59,633 nt of DNA from Streptococcus entericus DSM 14446 (lineage in GTDB: Bacteria; Bacillota; Bacilli; Lactobacillales; Streptococcaceae), in NCBI RefSeq assembly GCF_000380025.1, contig NZ_KB904158.1, positions 1 through 59,633 on the forward strand, written 5' to 3'. This document shows positions 28,148 to 36,402 of this stretch, piece after piece. The position numbers and the translations under genes were made by a program. The stretch's first letter is position 1. Each line of letters opens with the position of its first letter. Below the pieces are notes generated by a model. The model had not been told where the DNA came from, did not search any database, and was given only the letters and a program-made list of their open reading frames with translations.

Positions 28148-29077
28148 ATGGCATCCCGCGTGCGCTGGTTTTTTTATTTGGTTAGTTTAATTGCTTTAGT
28201 TGGTTGCAGTGCTCAGCCAGATCAGAATATTGAGAAAAAAGGGCTAAAGATTGTCACTAGTTTTTACCCCATGTACGCCTTGGTCAGTGAAGTATCTGGG
28301 GACATTAACGATGTTCGCATGATTAACTCAGCAGCAGGTATCCACGATTTTGAGCCTTCTGTGAGTGACGTCCGAGCCATTTATGATGCCGATGTTTTTA
28401 TTTACCACTCCCACATTTTAGAGAGTTGGGCTGGTCGATTGGACCCCAATTTGAAAGGTTCCTCGGTTCGTGTGTTAGAGGTATCCAAAACCTTGCCACT
28501 AGAGCGGGTTGAGGGTTTAGAAAAGTTTGTTGTTAAGGAAGGGATGGATGACAGTAGCCTCTATGATCCACATACTTGGTTAGACCCTGTCTTGGTTGGT
28601 CAGGAAGCCCTGGCCATAGCAGAGCAACTCAGTCAGATTGATCCCAGCAATCGTCTCGTTTATGAAGAAAATGCTCAGGCTCTCAAAGATAAGGCTGATG
28701 TTCTGGCTGAGACATTCCAGCAGCGATTTGAGAGTAGTCGACAAAAAACCTTTGTTACCCAGCACACGGCGTTCTCCTATACTGCCAGACGCTTTGGTTT
28801 GAAACAACTTGGTATCACGGGCGTGTCTGCTCAAGAGCCTAGTCCTCGTCAGCTGGCGGAGATCAAAGAATTCATCACAACCTACGGGGTTAAGACGATT
28901 TTTGTTGAACAAGGAGTTTCGGACAAATTAGCAAAATCCTTGGCAACCTCAACAGCAGTTCAATTTAAGGAGTTGAACACCTTGGAAGCAGATCCTAAGA
29001 ATGATTTGACGTTTTTAGAGAATTTAGAGGCTAATTTGACGATTTTAGCAGATGTTTTAGCGACGGAGGAAGAATGA
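28148..29077 (+). CDS. Zinc ABC transporter substrate-binding lipoprotein (Lmb/AdcAII type)
   Basis: Lipoprotein of cluster A-1 metal-binding proteins, 309 aa. The start is taken at the second of two tandem ATGs, six bases after AAGGAG. The signal peptide ends in the lipobox LVGC. Metal ligands expected for zinc-type members are visible: GIHDFEPS, YHSH, DPHTWLDP, TQHTAFSY and VEQGVS. There is no His-rich loop and no C-terminal ZinT domain, which favours Lmb/AdcAII over AdcA. It is followed by a Pht-like lipoprotein gene overlapping by four bases (ATGA). In other streptococci such proteins take zinc from Pht partners and feed AdcBC. Confidence 0.88.
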   Translation: MASRVRWFFYLVSLIALVGCSAQPDQNIEKKGLKIVTSFYPMYALVSEVSGDINDVRMINSAAGIHDFEPSVSDVRAIYDADVFIYHSHILESWAGRLDPNLKGSSVRVLEVSKTLPLERVEGLEKFVVKEGMDDSSLYDPHTWLDPVLVGQEALAIAEQLSQIDPSNRLVYEENAQALKDKADVLAETFQQRFESSRQKTFVTQHTAFSYTARRFGLKQLGITGVSAQEPSPRQLAEIKEFITTYGVKTIFVEQGVSDKLAKSLATSTAVQFKELNTLEADPKNDLTFLENLEANLTILADVLATEEE

Positions 29078-29502
29078 AATATAATTTGTTTAAGTTTTTA
29101 CCATTGGTTTGCTTGCTGGTGTTGACAGCTTGTTCTCAAGAGTCAGCTAATCATCGTGTCTCCTATGTTGAATCAACAGCAACCAGCTCAGCTATTTCCC
29201 AGGAGAAGGACAGTCAGTTAAGTCCAGAAGACGTGGCAGAAGCTGAAGGGAATCACGCAGAGCAGATTGTGGTGCAGGTGACAGATGAGGGGTATGTCAC
29301 AAGTCACGGTGACCACTACCACTTTTACAATGGTAAGGTAGGTTTTGAAGCGTTGATTAGTAAAGATTTAGTACTAAATGATCCTGCCTATGTCTTAAAG
29401 CAAGAGGATATCGTTAGTGACGTGGCTGATGGGCATATCATCAAGGTTGGTGATCAGTATTACCTTTACCTAACTCAGGAAACACCAATACATGTACGAT
29501 GA
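29074..29502 (+). CDS. Miniature Pht-like histidine-triad lipoprotein
   Basis: 142-aa lipoprotein (signal peptide ending LTAC) that matches only the N-terminal segment of the large Pht proteins. It shows NHRVSYVE, then QIVVQVTDEGYVTSHGDHYHFYNGKV with a single HxxHxH triad (about residue 82-87), then DGHIIKVGDQYYLYL. Pht proteins normally continue for hundreds of residues with several more triads. Here a stop follows at the point where the family reads DNVRTKEE, and the next in-frame codons do not resume the Pht sequence. The start overlaps the binding-protein stop, so it is co-expressed. Probable role: zinc capture for that protein. Confidence 0.85.
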   Translation: MKYNLFKFLPLVCLLVLTACSQESANHRVSYVESTATSSAISQEKDSQLSPEDVAEAEGNHAEQIVVQVTDEGYVTSHGDHYHFYNGKVGFEALISKDLVLNDPAYVLKQEDIVSDVADGHIIKVGDQYYLYLTQETPIHVR

Positions 29503-29530
29503 GCCAAGCAGATAAATATTAGTGTTTATG

Positions 29531-29554
29531 GTGTGCCAACTGGCACGCTTTTTT
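29531..29554 (+). terminator. Terminator of the zinc operon
   Basis: GTGCCA / TGGCAC compact hairpin followed by GCTTTTTT. Confidence 0.8.
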
Positions 29555-29565
29555 CACTTGTGTGG

Positions 29566-29584
29566 TATAATGTTAGTTAACTAA
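29566..29584 (+). promoter_or_regulatory. -10 element and start-site palindrome of the HAD-AI-2E operon
   Basis: TATAAT (29566-29571) in a TGTGGTATAAT context is an extended -10. Directly after it, TTAGTTAACTAA (29573-29584) is a perfect 12-base palindrome covering the predicted start site. It may be an operator. Confidence 0.5.
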
Positions 29585-29625
29585 ATAGCTATGTTAGTTG
29601 TATGAGTTGAAAAGAAGGATAGAGT

Positions 29626-30450
29626 ATGGTTAAGGTAATTGCAACAGATATGGATGGCACATTTTTAGATCATAGGGGACTTTATGATCGTGAACGATTT
29701 GAAACAGTCTTAAAAGAGCTAGATCATCAAGACATCCGATTTGTTGTGGCTAGTGGGAATAATATGGGACGTTTGTCCTTGATGTTTGAGGGTTTTTTAG
29801 ATAGGATTGCCTTTGTTGCAGACAATGGGTGTCATGTGATTGATCGTGGTGAAGAGCTGGTGCGCAGGACAATGGACAGGCAGTTAGTTGCTGATTTTCT
29901 AGCTTATTATCAGGACAAGCAGTCTGATTATTGCATTTCTATCACCACTGCAAACGGTCTTTATCTGTTGGAAAATGCTCATTTTCCGTTTAATCATTTC
30001 GCTATCGAAGCTGAACAAATGGCGCTCTTTTTATCTCGCATCAAACGTTTGACCAGTTTTTCTGAGTTGCCTGATGAACCGATCTTAAAACTGGGTATGA
30101 TGTTACCAGAAGAACAGTGTGATGACATCATTACGGGCTTTAACACTCATTTCTCAGGAAATTTGACTGCCACAACCAGCGGATATGGATCAGTTGACGT
30201 TATCGAAACAGGTTTACACAAGGCTTGGGGTCTGCAACATCTCTTGGATAAATGGGGTGTTTCAGCAGAAGACCTCATGGCATTTGGTGATGGGGGCAAT
30301 GATATTGAAATGCTTCAACTGGCTCATCATTCCTATGCAATGGACAATGCTCCAGATGCAGTGAAAGAAGCAGCTCATTTTCTAGCGCCAAATCATCGTG
30401 ATCATGGCGTTCTGAGCGTTATTGAACGAGAAGTGCTCACTAAAATTTAA
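29626..30450 (+). CDS. Cof-type HAD-IIB phosphatase
   Basis: 274-aa HAD-superfamily hydrolase with a Cof-type cap. Motif I DMDGTFLD (about 8-15) contains both catalytic Asp residues. Motif II is around VVASGNN, motif III Lys around 196-199, and motif IV GDGGNDIEM (about 223-231). Such enzymes dephosphorylate sugar phosphates or cofactors such as PLP and FMN; the substrate cannot be told from sequence. It is 16 bases before the AI-2E family transporter gene, probably one operon. Confidence 0.9.
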   Translation: MVKVIATDMDGTFLDHRGLYDRERFETVLKELDHQDIRFVVASGNNMGRLSLMFEGFLDRIAFVADNGCHVIDRGEELVRRTMDRQLVADFLAYYQDKQSDYCISITTANGLYLLENAHFPFNHFAIEAEQMALFLSRIKRLTSFSELPDEPILKLGMMLPEEQCDDIITGFNTHFSGNLTATTSGYGSVDVIETGLHKAWGLQHLLDKWGVSAEDLMAFGDGGNDIEMLQLAHHSYAMDNAPDAVKEAAHFLAPNHRDHGVLSVIEREVLTKI

Positions 30451-30466
30451 GTGTGAAGGAGATGCT

Positions 30467-31579
30467 ATGAATTTTAATAAATCAGTTGTGCTAACTGTTT
30501 TTCTATCTTTTTTATCTTGCTTTTTGCTATGGACCTATTGGTCAAGTGCGGCAGGCTTAGTTGATACAGGCTTCAAGGCTGCACAGCCCTTCTTGCTAGG
30601 AGCTGGTATTGCTTATATTGTCAATATTGTCATGAAAGCCTATGAGAAATTATGGCAGATTCTTTTTAAACAAAAAGCCCCTAAGTGGCGACAGTCGGTC
30701 TCTCTTTTACTGTCTTATCTCAGTTTCATCTTACTCGTGTTCATCATTTTTAGCGTGGTTTTGCCCGATTTGATTTCAAGTATTAAGACCTTACTAACAG
30801 TGGATATTGACCATATTAGAGAGGTGATTGCTGATCTGCAGGAGAAACCGTGGGTGCAAGAGTTGCTTGAAAAAACGGGTGCGAATACGGATTTGAGCCA
30901 GCAGATTGCTAATTATAGTCAGCAACTCCTGAATCAGGTCTTAAACATTTTAACCAGCATGTTGACGTCTGCTACCTCCATTGCGAACACTGTCATGACT
31001 GTTTTTATCAGTTTAATTTTTTCCATCTATGTTCTGGCAAGTAAAGAGAGTTTGGGACGCCAGTTTTCCTTGCTGATTGATACCTTCACCGGAAAATTTG
31101 CTAAGACCATTTACTATTTGATTGGCATCTTTGACCAGCGGTTTCGTGGCTTTTTTGTCAGTCAGAGCTTAGAAGCGGTGATTTTGGGGAGTTTGACCTT
31201 TATAGGCATGAGTCTCTTGAAACTCCCTTATGCAGGGACGATTAGCCTTCTGATTGCCTTTACAGCGATTATCCCGGTTGTTGGTGCTTATATTGGAGTA
31301 ACCATCGGGACCATCCTGATTTTGACCCAGTCTGTTCAACAGGCGATTATCTTTGTTATTTTTGTAGTCTTGCTCCAACAATTCGAGGGCAACCTTATCT
31401 ACCCACGTGTGGTGGGCGAGTCAATCGGTCTACCTGCCATTTGGGTGCTGGTTGCGATCACTATCGGTGGTGCTGTTGCAGGGATTTTAGGTATGCTAGT
31501 TGCTGTTCCGGTCGCAGCTAGTTGTTATCAAATCTTGAAAGATTACATTCATAAAAAAAATAAGACCACCTTGTCTTAA
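30467..31579 (+). CDS. AI-2E family (PerM-like) membrane transporter
   Basis: 370-aa integral membrane protein of the PF01594 family. The ATG at 30467 follows GAAGGAGATGCT. It has an N-terminal pair of membrane segments, a central amphipathic region (about 100-160), and the C-terminal membrane block containing GSLTFIGMSLL...PYAGTISLLIAF...IPVVGAYIG and LQQFEGNLIYPRVVG. The family name comes from E. coli TqsA; other members export different small molecules or ions, so quorum-signal transport should not be assumed. Confidence 0.9.
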   Translation: MNFNKSVVLTVFLSFLSCFLLWTYWSSAAGLVDTGFKAAQPFLLGAGIAYIVNIVMKAYEKLWQILFKQKAPKWRQSVSLLLSYLSFILLVFIIFSVVLPDLISSIKTLLTVDIDHIREVIADLQEKPWVQELLEKTGANTDLSQQIANYSQQLLNQVLNILTSMLTSATSIANTVMTVFISLIFSIYVLASKESLGRQFSLLIDTFTGKFAKTIYYLIGIFDQRFRGFFVSQSLEAVILGSLTFIGMSLLKLPYAGTISLLIAFTAIIPVVGAYIGVTIGTILILTQSVQQAIIFVIFVVLLQQFEGNLIYPRVVGESIGLPAIWVLVAITIGGAVAGILGMLVAVPVAASCYQILKDYIHKKNKTTLS

Positions 31580-31585
31580 AATCAG

Positions 31586-31614
31586 TCCTCCATTGCGAAT
31601 AATCGTGTGGAGGA
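31586..31614 (+). promoter_or_regulatory. Hairpin that pairs the radC Shine-Dalgarno sequence
   Basis: TCCTCCA (31586-31592) is complementary to TGGAGGA (31608-31614). The second arm is the Shine-Dalgarno sequence of radC. The 15-base loop separates the arms. The stem could hide the ribosome-binding site. Confidence 0.5.
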
Positions 31615-31620
31615 ATTTTT

Positions 31621-32304
31621 ATGTATTCTGTTGAATTTGCGCAGGCCCCTTTACTACCCAGAGAGCGATTGTTAGCTTACGGTGCTGAACAGCTGAGCAA
31701 TCAAGAGTTGCTAGCTATCTTGCTGCGAACAGGCACACGAGGCGAACCTGTTTTTAATATTGCTAATCAAATCCTGGCGCGCTTGACCAATCTGGCTGAT
31801 CTAAAAACCTTATCTGTTCAAGAATTACAAGCCTTGCCAGGCATCGGGCAAGTCAAAGCGATTGAGTTCAAGGCGATTATCGAGCTTGCTAGCCGCATCA
31901 AAGATGCTGAATTTACTCGCCTAGATCGTGTTCTCAGCAGTCAAGGGTTAGCTAAGAAAATGATGGCAGAGCTAGGAGATAAGAAGCAGGAGCATTTAGT
32001 AGCTCTTTATCTGGACAGTCAAAATAAGATTATCCATCGCGAGACCGTTTTTATTGGTGGTGTGAGGCGTTCCGTTGCTGAACCGAGGGAAATTCTCTAC
32101 CATGCTTGCCGTAGCATGGCGACGTCAGTCATTGTTATTCACAATCACCCATCCGGTGTCTGCAGACCTAGTCCTGAGGACAAACAATTCACCCAAAAAT
32201 TAAAACGCTGCTGTGATGATTTGGGGGTTATTCTGCTAGATCATCTGATTGTGGGTAAACGACAGTATTATAGCTTTAGAGAAGAAGGAGATGTTTTAAA
32301 CTAA
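31621..32304 (+). CDS. radC: RadC family JAMM-domain protein
   Basis: 227 aa with a helix-hairpin-helix region (LPGIGQVKA, 72-80) followed by a JAB/MPN metalloprotease-like domain. HNHPSG (174-179) and the downstream Asp (187) give the zinc site, and EP...ILYHA is typical of RadC. Despite the name, a repair role has not been shown in streptococci. It is separated from the AI-2E gene by 41 bases containing only the hairpin, so it may belong to the same transcript. Confidence 0.93.
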   Translation: MYSVEFAQAPLLPRERLLAYGAEQLSNQELLAILLRTGTRGEPVFNIANQILARLTNLADLKTLSVQELQALPGIGQVKAIEFKAIIELASRIKDAEFTRLDRVLSSQGLAKKMMAELGDKKQEHLVALYLDSQNKIIHRETVFIGGVRRSVAEPREILYHACRSMATSVIVIHNHPSGVCRPSPEDKQFTQKLKRCCDDLGVILLDHLIVGKRQYYSFREEGDVLN

Positions 32305-32489
32305 ACAAGAAACCTTTTGAACCTAATTAGTCTTATCGTGATACCCTTTCAAAGTGGCTGGTGTTCTTCAACTGTCAAGTCTCATCCCTAAAATCTGGAA
32401 GGGGATCAGACGTAATAGCCAGTAAAAGCAGCCAATAAGGCTGTTAAGTCATGGTCCTTACGCTTTTTTATCTTGACTAATCTAACTGC

Positions 32490-32529
32490 CATTGAAAAAA
32501 ATGTGACTGAATAGATAATCCAGTCACAG
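32490..32529 (-). terminator. Terminator of the glutamine amidotransferase gene
   Basis: CTGTGACTG / CAGTCACA hairpin read on the minus strand, followed by a T-run (seen as AAAAAA on the plus strand). The remaining convergent gap from 32305 shows nothing else. Confidence 0.8.
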
Positions 32530-32533
32530 GTAT

Positions 32534-33232
32534 TTATAATTGGTTAACGACGTAATCAAACAACCGCTCGTCTTCTTGGCTGACCTCGTGCAGCAACTCG
32601 GGGTGCCACTGGACGCCTAGGAAACGGAAATTCGGCAGGCTAGACTCGACAGCTTCGATAGTTTGGTCATCCACAGCACGTGCCACCACGCGTAAGCCAT
32701 CAGCGAGCCTGTTAATGGCTTGACGATGATAAGAATTGATGTGCGCACGTTGCCCATAGACCTTGCCCAGCAAAGAATCCTGTTCAATCGCAATCTGGTG
32801 TGTCTTGACATGAGGCAAGTCACTTTGCCAGTGGCTAGCAATATCTTGATGGAGATTGCCACCAAGAGCGACATTGACCAGTTGAGTACCACGGCAAACC
32901 GTAAACAGAGGTTTCTGGTGTTGTCTGGCTAACGCGATGATTTTCAACTCGCAGAGGTCACGTTCCAAACTGTAGTCATTTTCAAAGGCATCTTTTTCTT
33001 GCCCGTAGAATTTAGGGTCAATATTTTGCCCACCAATGAGAATGAGTTTATCAACCAACTGCACATAAGTTGATAGAAGATCGTCTTGTGTGGTCATTGG
33101 AAAGACGAGAGGAATACCGCCAACTTTTTCAACCCCTTTAGCAAACCCTGTTGGGACATAGGTCCACGGAATATTATCAAGTGCGGTGTTGAGGCGTTGA
33201 TTGGCAAAAATACCGATGAGAGGTTTTGTCAT
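32534..33232 (-). CDS. Class I glutamine amidotransferase-like (gamma-glutamyl-GABA hydrolase family)
   Basis: 232-aa peptidase C26 family enzyme. Catalytic nucleophile Cys113 in VCRGTQLVN, and His210/Glu212 in QWHPEL complete the triad. ILIGGQNIDPKFY is the family's oxyanion-region motif. Relatives cleave gamma-glutamyl-linked compounds such as gamma-glutamyl-GABA (PuuD) or folate polyglutamates; no puu genes are nearby, so the substrate is open. The gene lies between radC and rex, the usual streptococcal order. Confidence 0.9.
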   Translation of the reverse strand: MTKPLIGIFANQRLNTALDNIPWTYVPTGFAKGVEKVGGIPLVFPMTTQDDLLSTYVQLVDKLILIGGQNIDPKFYGQEKDAFENDYSLERDLCELKIIALARQHQKPLFTVCRGTQLVNVALGGNLHQDIASHWQSDLPHVKTHQIAIEQDSLLGKVYGQRAHINSYHRQAINRLADGLRVVARAVDDQTIEAVESSLPNFRFLGVQWHPELLHEVSQEDERLFDYVVNQL

Positions 33233-33331
33233 AAATTATCCTTATCTTGTGAGTTATTTGTCCAGTATAGCATAAGAGTTGACGTCTGTAAAATAGCGAT
33301 TTATGATAACAGTGATAGGAAAATATAAACT

Positions 33332-33387
33332 AAAAAGGAGTAGGACGCTCTTATCAGCCTTGGGGTGATAGGCGTCACACTCCTTTT
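33332..33387 (-). terminator. Three-tier hairpin after rex
   Basis: AAAAGGAGT pairs with ACTCCTTTT, then GACGC with GCGTC, then TATCA with TGATA. A long nested stem, 13 bases past the rex stop; probably the rex terminator. Confidence 0.7.
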
Positions 33388-33399
33388 GTCAGGAGAGGC

Positions 33400-34041
33400 T
33401 TAACTCTCTTTTTGACGGTTCATAAAGTAGAGCAAGGTTTGAAGTTCGCTCGTTAAGTCCACATACTGGACAATCACGTCATCAGGGACATCGAGATTAA
33501 CTGGTGAGAAAGACAGGATGCCTTTAATACCAGCATCGACTAAAATATCTGCAATTTCTTGTGACTTCACACTTGGAACAGTCAAAATAGCAGTCTCAAT
33601 ATCTGTGCCCATCAGATGTTTTTTGATGTCTGAAATCCCGTAAATCGGAACATGGTCACCAATGGTTCCTCCGACCATTGGATTCTCGTCGGTATCAAAT
33701 GCCATGGTAATTTTCATCTTGTTGCGGTCATGGAAACGGTAGTGCAAGAGAGCCCTACCGATATTTCCAACACCGACAATCAACACGTTTGTCACGGCCT
33801 TGTCGTTGAGAATATCTGCAAAGAAATCGGTCAATTTTTTGACATCATAGCCAAAACCACGGCGCCCCAGTTCACCAAAGTAAGAGAAATCACGGCGAAC
33901 AGTCGCAGAGTCAATCCCCATAGCTTCGGCAATTTGCTTAGAGTTGGCGCGTTCGATTTTTTCAGCATTAAATCGTTTGAAAATACGGTAATACAGAGAC
34001 AGTCGTTTAGCTGTCGCATTTGGAATCGTCTTATCTGACAT
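33400..34041 (-). CDS. rex: Redox-sensing transcriptional repressor Rex
   Basis: Senses the NADH/NAD+ ratio and represses fermentation and respiration genes when NADH is low. 213 aa from the ATG at 34041, which follows AAGGAG; a longer reading from 34059 includes that site. It has an N-terminal winged helix (about 10-75, with [25 protein letters not shown], positions about 43-67) and a Rossmann NADH domain with GVGNIG (90-95). Rex half-sites lie directly upstream (34086-34115), suggesting autoregulation. Confidence 0.95.
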   Translation of the reverse strand: MSDKTIPNATAKRLSLYYRIFKRFNAEKIERANSKQIAEAMGIDSATVRRDFSYFGELGRRGFGYDVKKLTDFFADILNDKAVTNVLIVGVGNIGRALLHYRFHDRNKMKITMAFDTDENPMVGGTIGDHVPIYGISDIKKHLMGTDIETAILTVPSVKSQEIADILVDAGIKGILSFSPVNLDVPDDVIVQYVDLTSELQTLLYFMNRQKES

Positions 34042-34085
34042 CACAAGCTCCTTAAACATAATCTATGTCCTATTATAAATAAAGT

Positions 34086-34115
34086 TTGTGAAAAAAGCAA
34101 CGTTAAAATTCACAA
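34086..34115. promoter_or_regulatory. Rex-like half-sites with long spacing upstream of rex
   Basis: TTGTGAA (34086-34092) and TTCACAA (34109-34115) are the two arms of the known Rex operator TTGTGAA-N4-TTCACAA. Here the gap is 16 bases, 12 more than in the usual 18-base operator. Confidence 0.5.
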
Positions 34116-34117
34116 AG

Positions 34118-34527
34118 TTGTATTGGTAATTGAACATGTCGAATGTTTACCTTATCTGACCTTGCTAGAGAACTTGAAACTCTTAAAACACCTCTCTCCC
34201 AAGATTACAGACGAGAGCATCGACTACTGGATTGATTATTATGGTCTAGGAAAATTTAAGACAATCGCTTATAAAAATCTCTCCTTGGGAACCAAGCAAA
34301 AGCTAGCGCTTATTCAAGCTTTTATCCATCAGCCAAAGATTTTGCTCTTAGATGAGCTGATGAACGCTTTGGATGAGCAAAGTGTAGCCTTGACAAAGGA
34401 CCTTATCCGTTCTTATGGACAAGCAGCTGACCGATTGGTCATTATGACTTCCCATATCTCAGAAAATATTTCTGACTTATGTCACGTTACTTATTTACTT
34501 CGAAATGGCAAACTTTATAGACAGTAA
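34118..34527 (+). pseudogene. 5'-truncated ABC transporter ATPase gene
   Basis: Codons from about 34118 encode the C-terminal 60 percent of a bacitracin/lantibiotic-type ABC ATPase: VIEHVECLPYLTLLENL, signature LSLGTKQKLAL, Walker B ILLLDELMNALDEQS and the TSH switch. The first about 80 residues, including Walker A, are missing. No proper start codon with a ribosome-binding site exists (only TTG at 34123), and no permease gene follows. The homology begins right beside a Rex half-site, marking a deletion junction. Confidence 0.8.
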
Positions 34528-34666
34528 AAATAAGCGATATAGAACTAGGTCAGCTAAAAAAACGTCGTTGTCAAAGCCTTGCACGGTCTAGTAGGACAGT
34601 CTAAATCTTAAAAGATGGAAGCATAGGGTACTGTGTTTTGTTTAAATATCGAATAGGATTAATGTT

Positions 34667-34699
34667 AAATAGGCTGGGACAAAAAGTCCCAGCCTATTT
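34667..34699 (-). terminator. Terminator with 14-bp stem after DUF4649 gene
   Basis: AAATAGGCTGGGAC and GTCCCAGCCTATTT form a perfect stem with a five-base loop. It ends one base before the minus-strand stop. The preceding 34528-34666 shows no gene. Confidence 0.8.
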
Positions 34700-34700
34700 A

Positions 34701-34922
34701 CTAATTATATTGACTTCTGTCCAGTTTCATCAGGTAGAAGTAGAGGTCGCCAAATTGACCAGTATAGTCGATGTCATGACCGTTTAAGGTAACTTTGGTG
34801 ACCTTGTAATGGTCAGCTAATGGTGCAGAGCAGGTCAATTGAGAACGCTCATAGTCCTCATAGCTGTCATATTTGAGCTCAAAGGGTTGTTGTGACGAGT
34901 TGAGGTAAGTAATAACTAACAT
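34701..34922 (-). CDS. DUF4649 family protein
   Basis: Small conserved streptococcal protein of 73 aa, function unknown. Seen: an acidic, Tyr-rich sequence with VTKVTLNGHDIDYTG and a short helical end. It has a ribosome-binding site (AAAGGTGACAAC, minus strand) and lies 12 bases after the DUF1831 gene, the last member of the prs-iscS operon. Confidence 0.85.
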   Translation of the reverse strand: MLVITYLNSSQQPFELKYDSYEDYERSQLTCSAPLADHYKVTKVTLNGHDIDYTGQFGDLYFYLMKLDRSQYN

Positions 34923-34934
34923 GTTGTCACCTTT

Positions 34935-35282
34935 CTATTGTTCTGTTTTAGTAAAAATACCACGTTCCACTAAGCTATCCATCAAAAAGTAGAACTTGTC
35001 TTGATGCATTTTGTGCTCAGGATTTTTGAAAATATTAACCAAACGAAGACCAGAACGGTCAGTGATGTTCAGCTTGGCTCCGGTCAAATCAGCATTGATG
35101 ATGAGCTTGAGCGGAAAACCATTACCTGAATTGGGCAACTCCTCCAACAAACGGGTGAGTTCATAATTGCCGACTTTGGTTTGGGTAAAGGTTGTGTCTC
35201 GTAAGGTATAGGGCTTGACCGCTGGGTTGATGGTATAGCGGTACTTGCAATCTTTTAATGAAATAGTTTGTTCAAAAGCCAT
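34935..35282 (-). CDS. DUF1831 family protein
   Basis: 115-aa conserved protein of lactic acid bacteria, function unknown. It begins MAFEQTISLKDCKYRYTINP and contains VGNYELTRLLEELPNSG. Always found next to a cysteine desulfurase in streptococci, so a link to sulfur delivery is plausible but unproven. It starts three bases after the iscS stop. Confidence 0.85.
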   Translation of the reverse strand: MAFEQTISLKDCKYRYTINPAVKPYTLRDTTFTQTKVGNYELTRLLEELPNSGNGFPLKLIINADLTGAKLNITDRSGLRLVNIFKNPEHKMHQDKFYFLMDSLVERGIFTKTEQ

Positions 35283-35285
35283 AAG

Positions 35286-36401
35286 TTATCCAATTACTTT
35301 CTTTAAGGTAGTGGCAAAAGCGGTTATCTCTTCTAAGGTGGTGTGATGAGACAGGCTGATGCGGATTGACTGTGTGATTTTTGGGGACTTGTCACCGTAT
35401 AGGGCGATTAAGACATGGCTGGGTTCGACATTCCCAGCAGTGCAGGCTGAGCCACTTGAGATGGCAAAACCTGCCAAATCCATTTGGGTGAGCAGCAGGG
35501 CGTTGTTAGCTCCATCAATTGATAAGTTAATCACGTGTGGCAAGGCCTCGTCAGGACTGTTTAACGTGATGCGCGGATGATTCAGTTGTTGCAATAATTC
35601 CTGTTTGAGATGGTGAACAGTAGCTAGATGTTGCTCTAGTTGTTCCGTGCAAGCTGCTAGGGCAGCAACCATCCCTGAGATGCCGATTAAGTTTTCAGTT
35701 GAGGCTCTGCGACCGGCTTCTTGATTGCCACCGTGTAGGAGTTTGTCAAATGCCTTTGTTTTAGCATAGAGAAAACCGACACCCTTTGGCCCATAAAATT
35801 TATGAGCAGAAGCAGAGAGGAAGTCAATCGGTAAATGATTTAGGGAAATCGGTAGTTTACCAACGACTTGAACAGCATCCACATGAAAAACGGCTTGATG
35901 GTTGGCTAAAAGGTTGCCTATTTCACGGATAGGATTGAGATGCCCAGTTTCATTATTGGCCCACATGATGCTGACTAAAATGGTATCAGGTCGTAAGGCT
36001 TCCTCAACCTGTTGAGGAGAAATCGTACCGTCCTCAGATGGTGGTAAGAGCGTTACGTCAAAGTCAAAACGTTCCTGTAGATAAGCCAAGACATCAAGTA
36101 CAGCATGGTGCTCCATCTGACTGGAAATGATATGTTTACCTTTGTTTTGATTAGCTAAAGCATAGCCTTTGAGGGCGAGGTTATTGCTTTCTGTTCCACC
36201 AGAGGTGAAAATAAACGCATCAGCATTAGCGCCAAGCAACTGTGCAAGTAACTGCCGGCTTTCCCTTAGTAATTTGCTTGCCTGTCGTCCAAGAGCGTGT
36301 AAGCTAGATGGGTTGCCAAAAGTTTCAGACATGGTGGTCGTCATCGCTTGGATGGCAGCTTCTGACAAGGGGCTGGTTGCGGCATAATCTAGATAAATCA
36401 T
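35286..36401 (-). CDS. Cysteine desulfurase (IscS/NifS family)
   Basis: PLP enzyme that removes sulfur from cysteine as an enzyme persulfide for thio-modification of tRNA or cofactors. The ATG at 36401 gives the standard start MIYLDYAATSP and 371 aa; a longer reading from 36497 lies inside prs. PLP Lys201 in SAHKFYGPKG, His-Asp pair HVDAVQ (173-178), and the persulfide Cys320 in SSGSACTAG. It starts one base after the prs stop. With no NFU/ISU scaffold nearby, it is probably the tRNA-thiolation type. Confidence 0.92.
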   Translation of the reverse strand: MIYLDYAATSPLSEAAIQAMTTTMSETFGNPSSLHALGRQASKLLRESRQLLAQLLGANADAFIFTSGGTESNNLALKGYALANQNKGKHIISSQMEHHAVLDVLAYLQERFDFDVTLLPPSEDGTISPQQVEEALRPDTILVSIMWANNETGHLNPIREIGNLLANHQAVFHVDAVQVVGKLPISLNHLPIDFLSASAHKFYGPKGVGFLYAKTKAFDKLLHGGNQEAGRRASTENLIGISGMVAALAACTEQLEQHLATVHHLKQELLQQLNHPRITLNSPDEALPHVINLSIDGANNALLLTQMDLAGFAISSGSACTAGNVEPSHVLIALYGDKSPKITQSIRISLSHHTTLEEITAFATTLKKVIG

Positions 36402-36402
36402 C

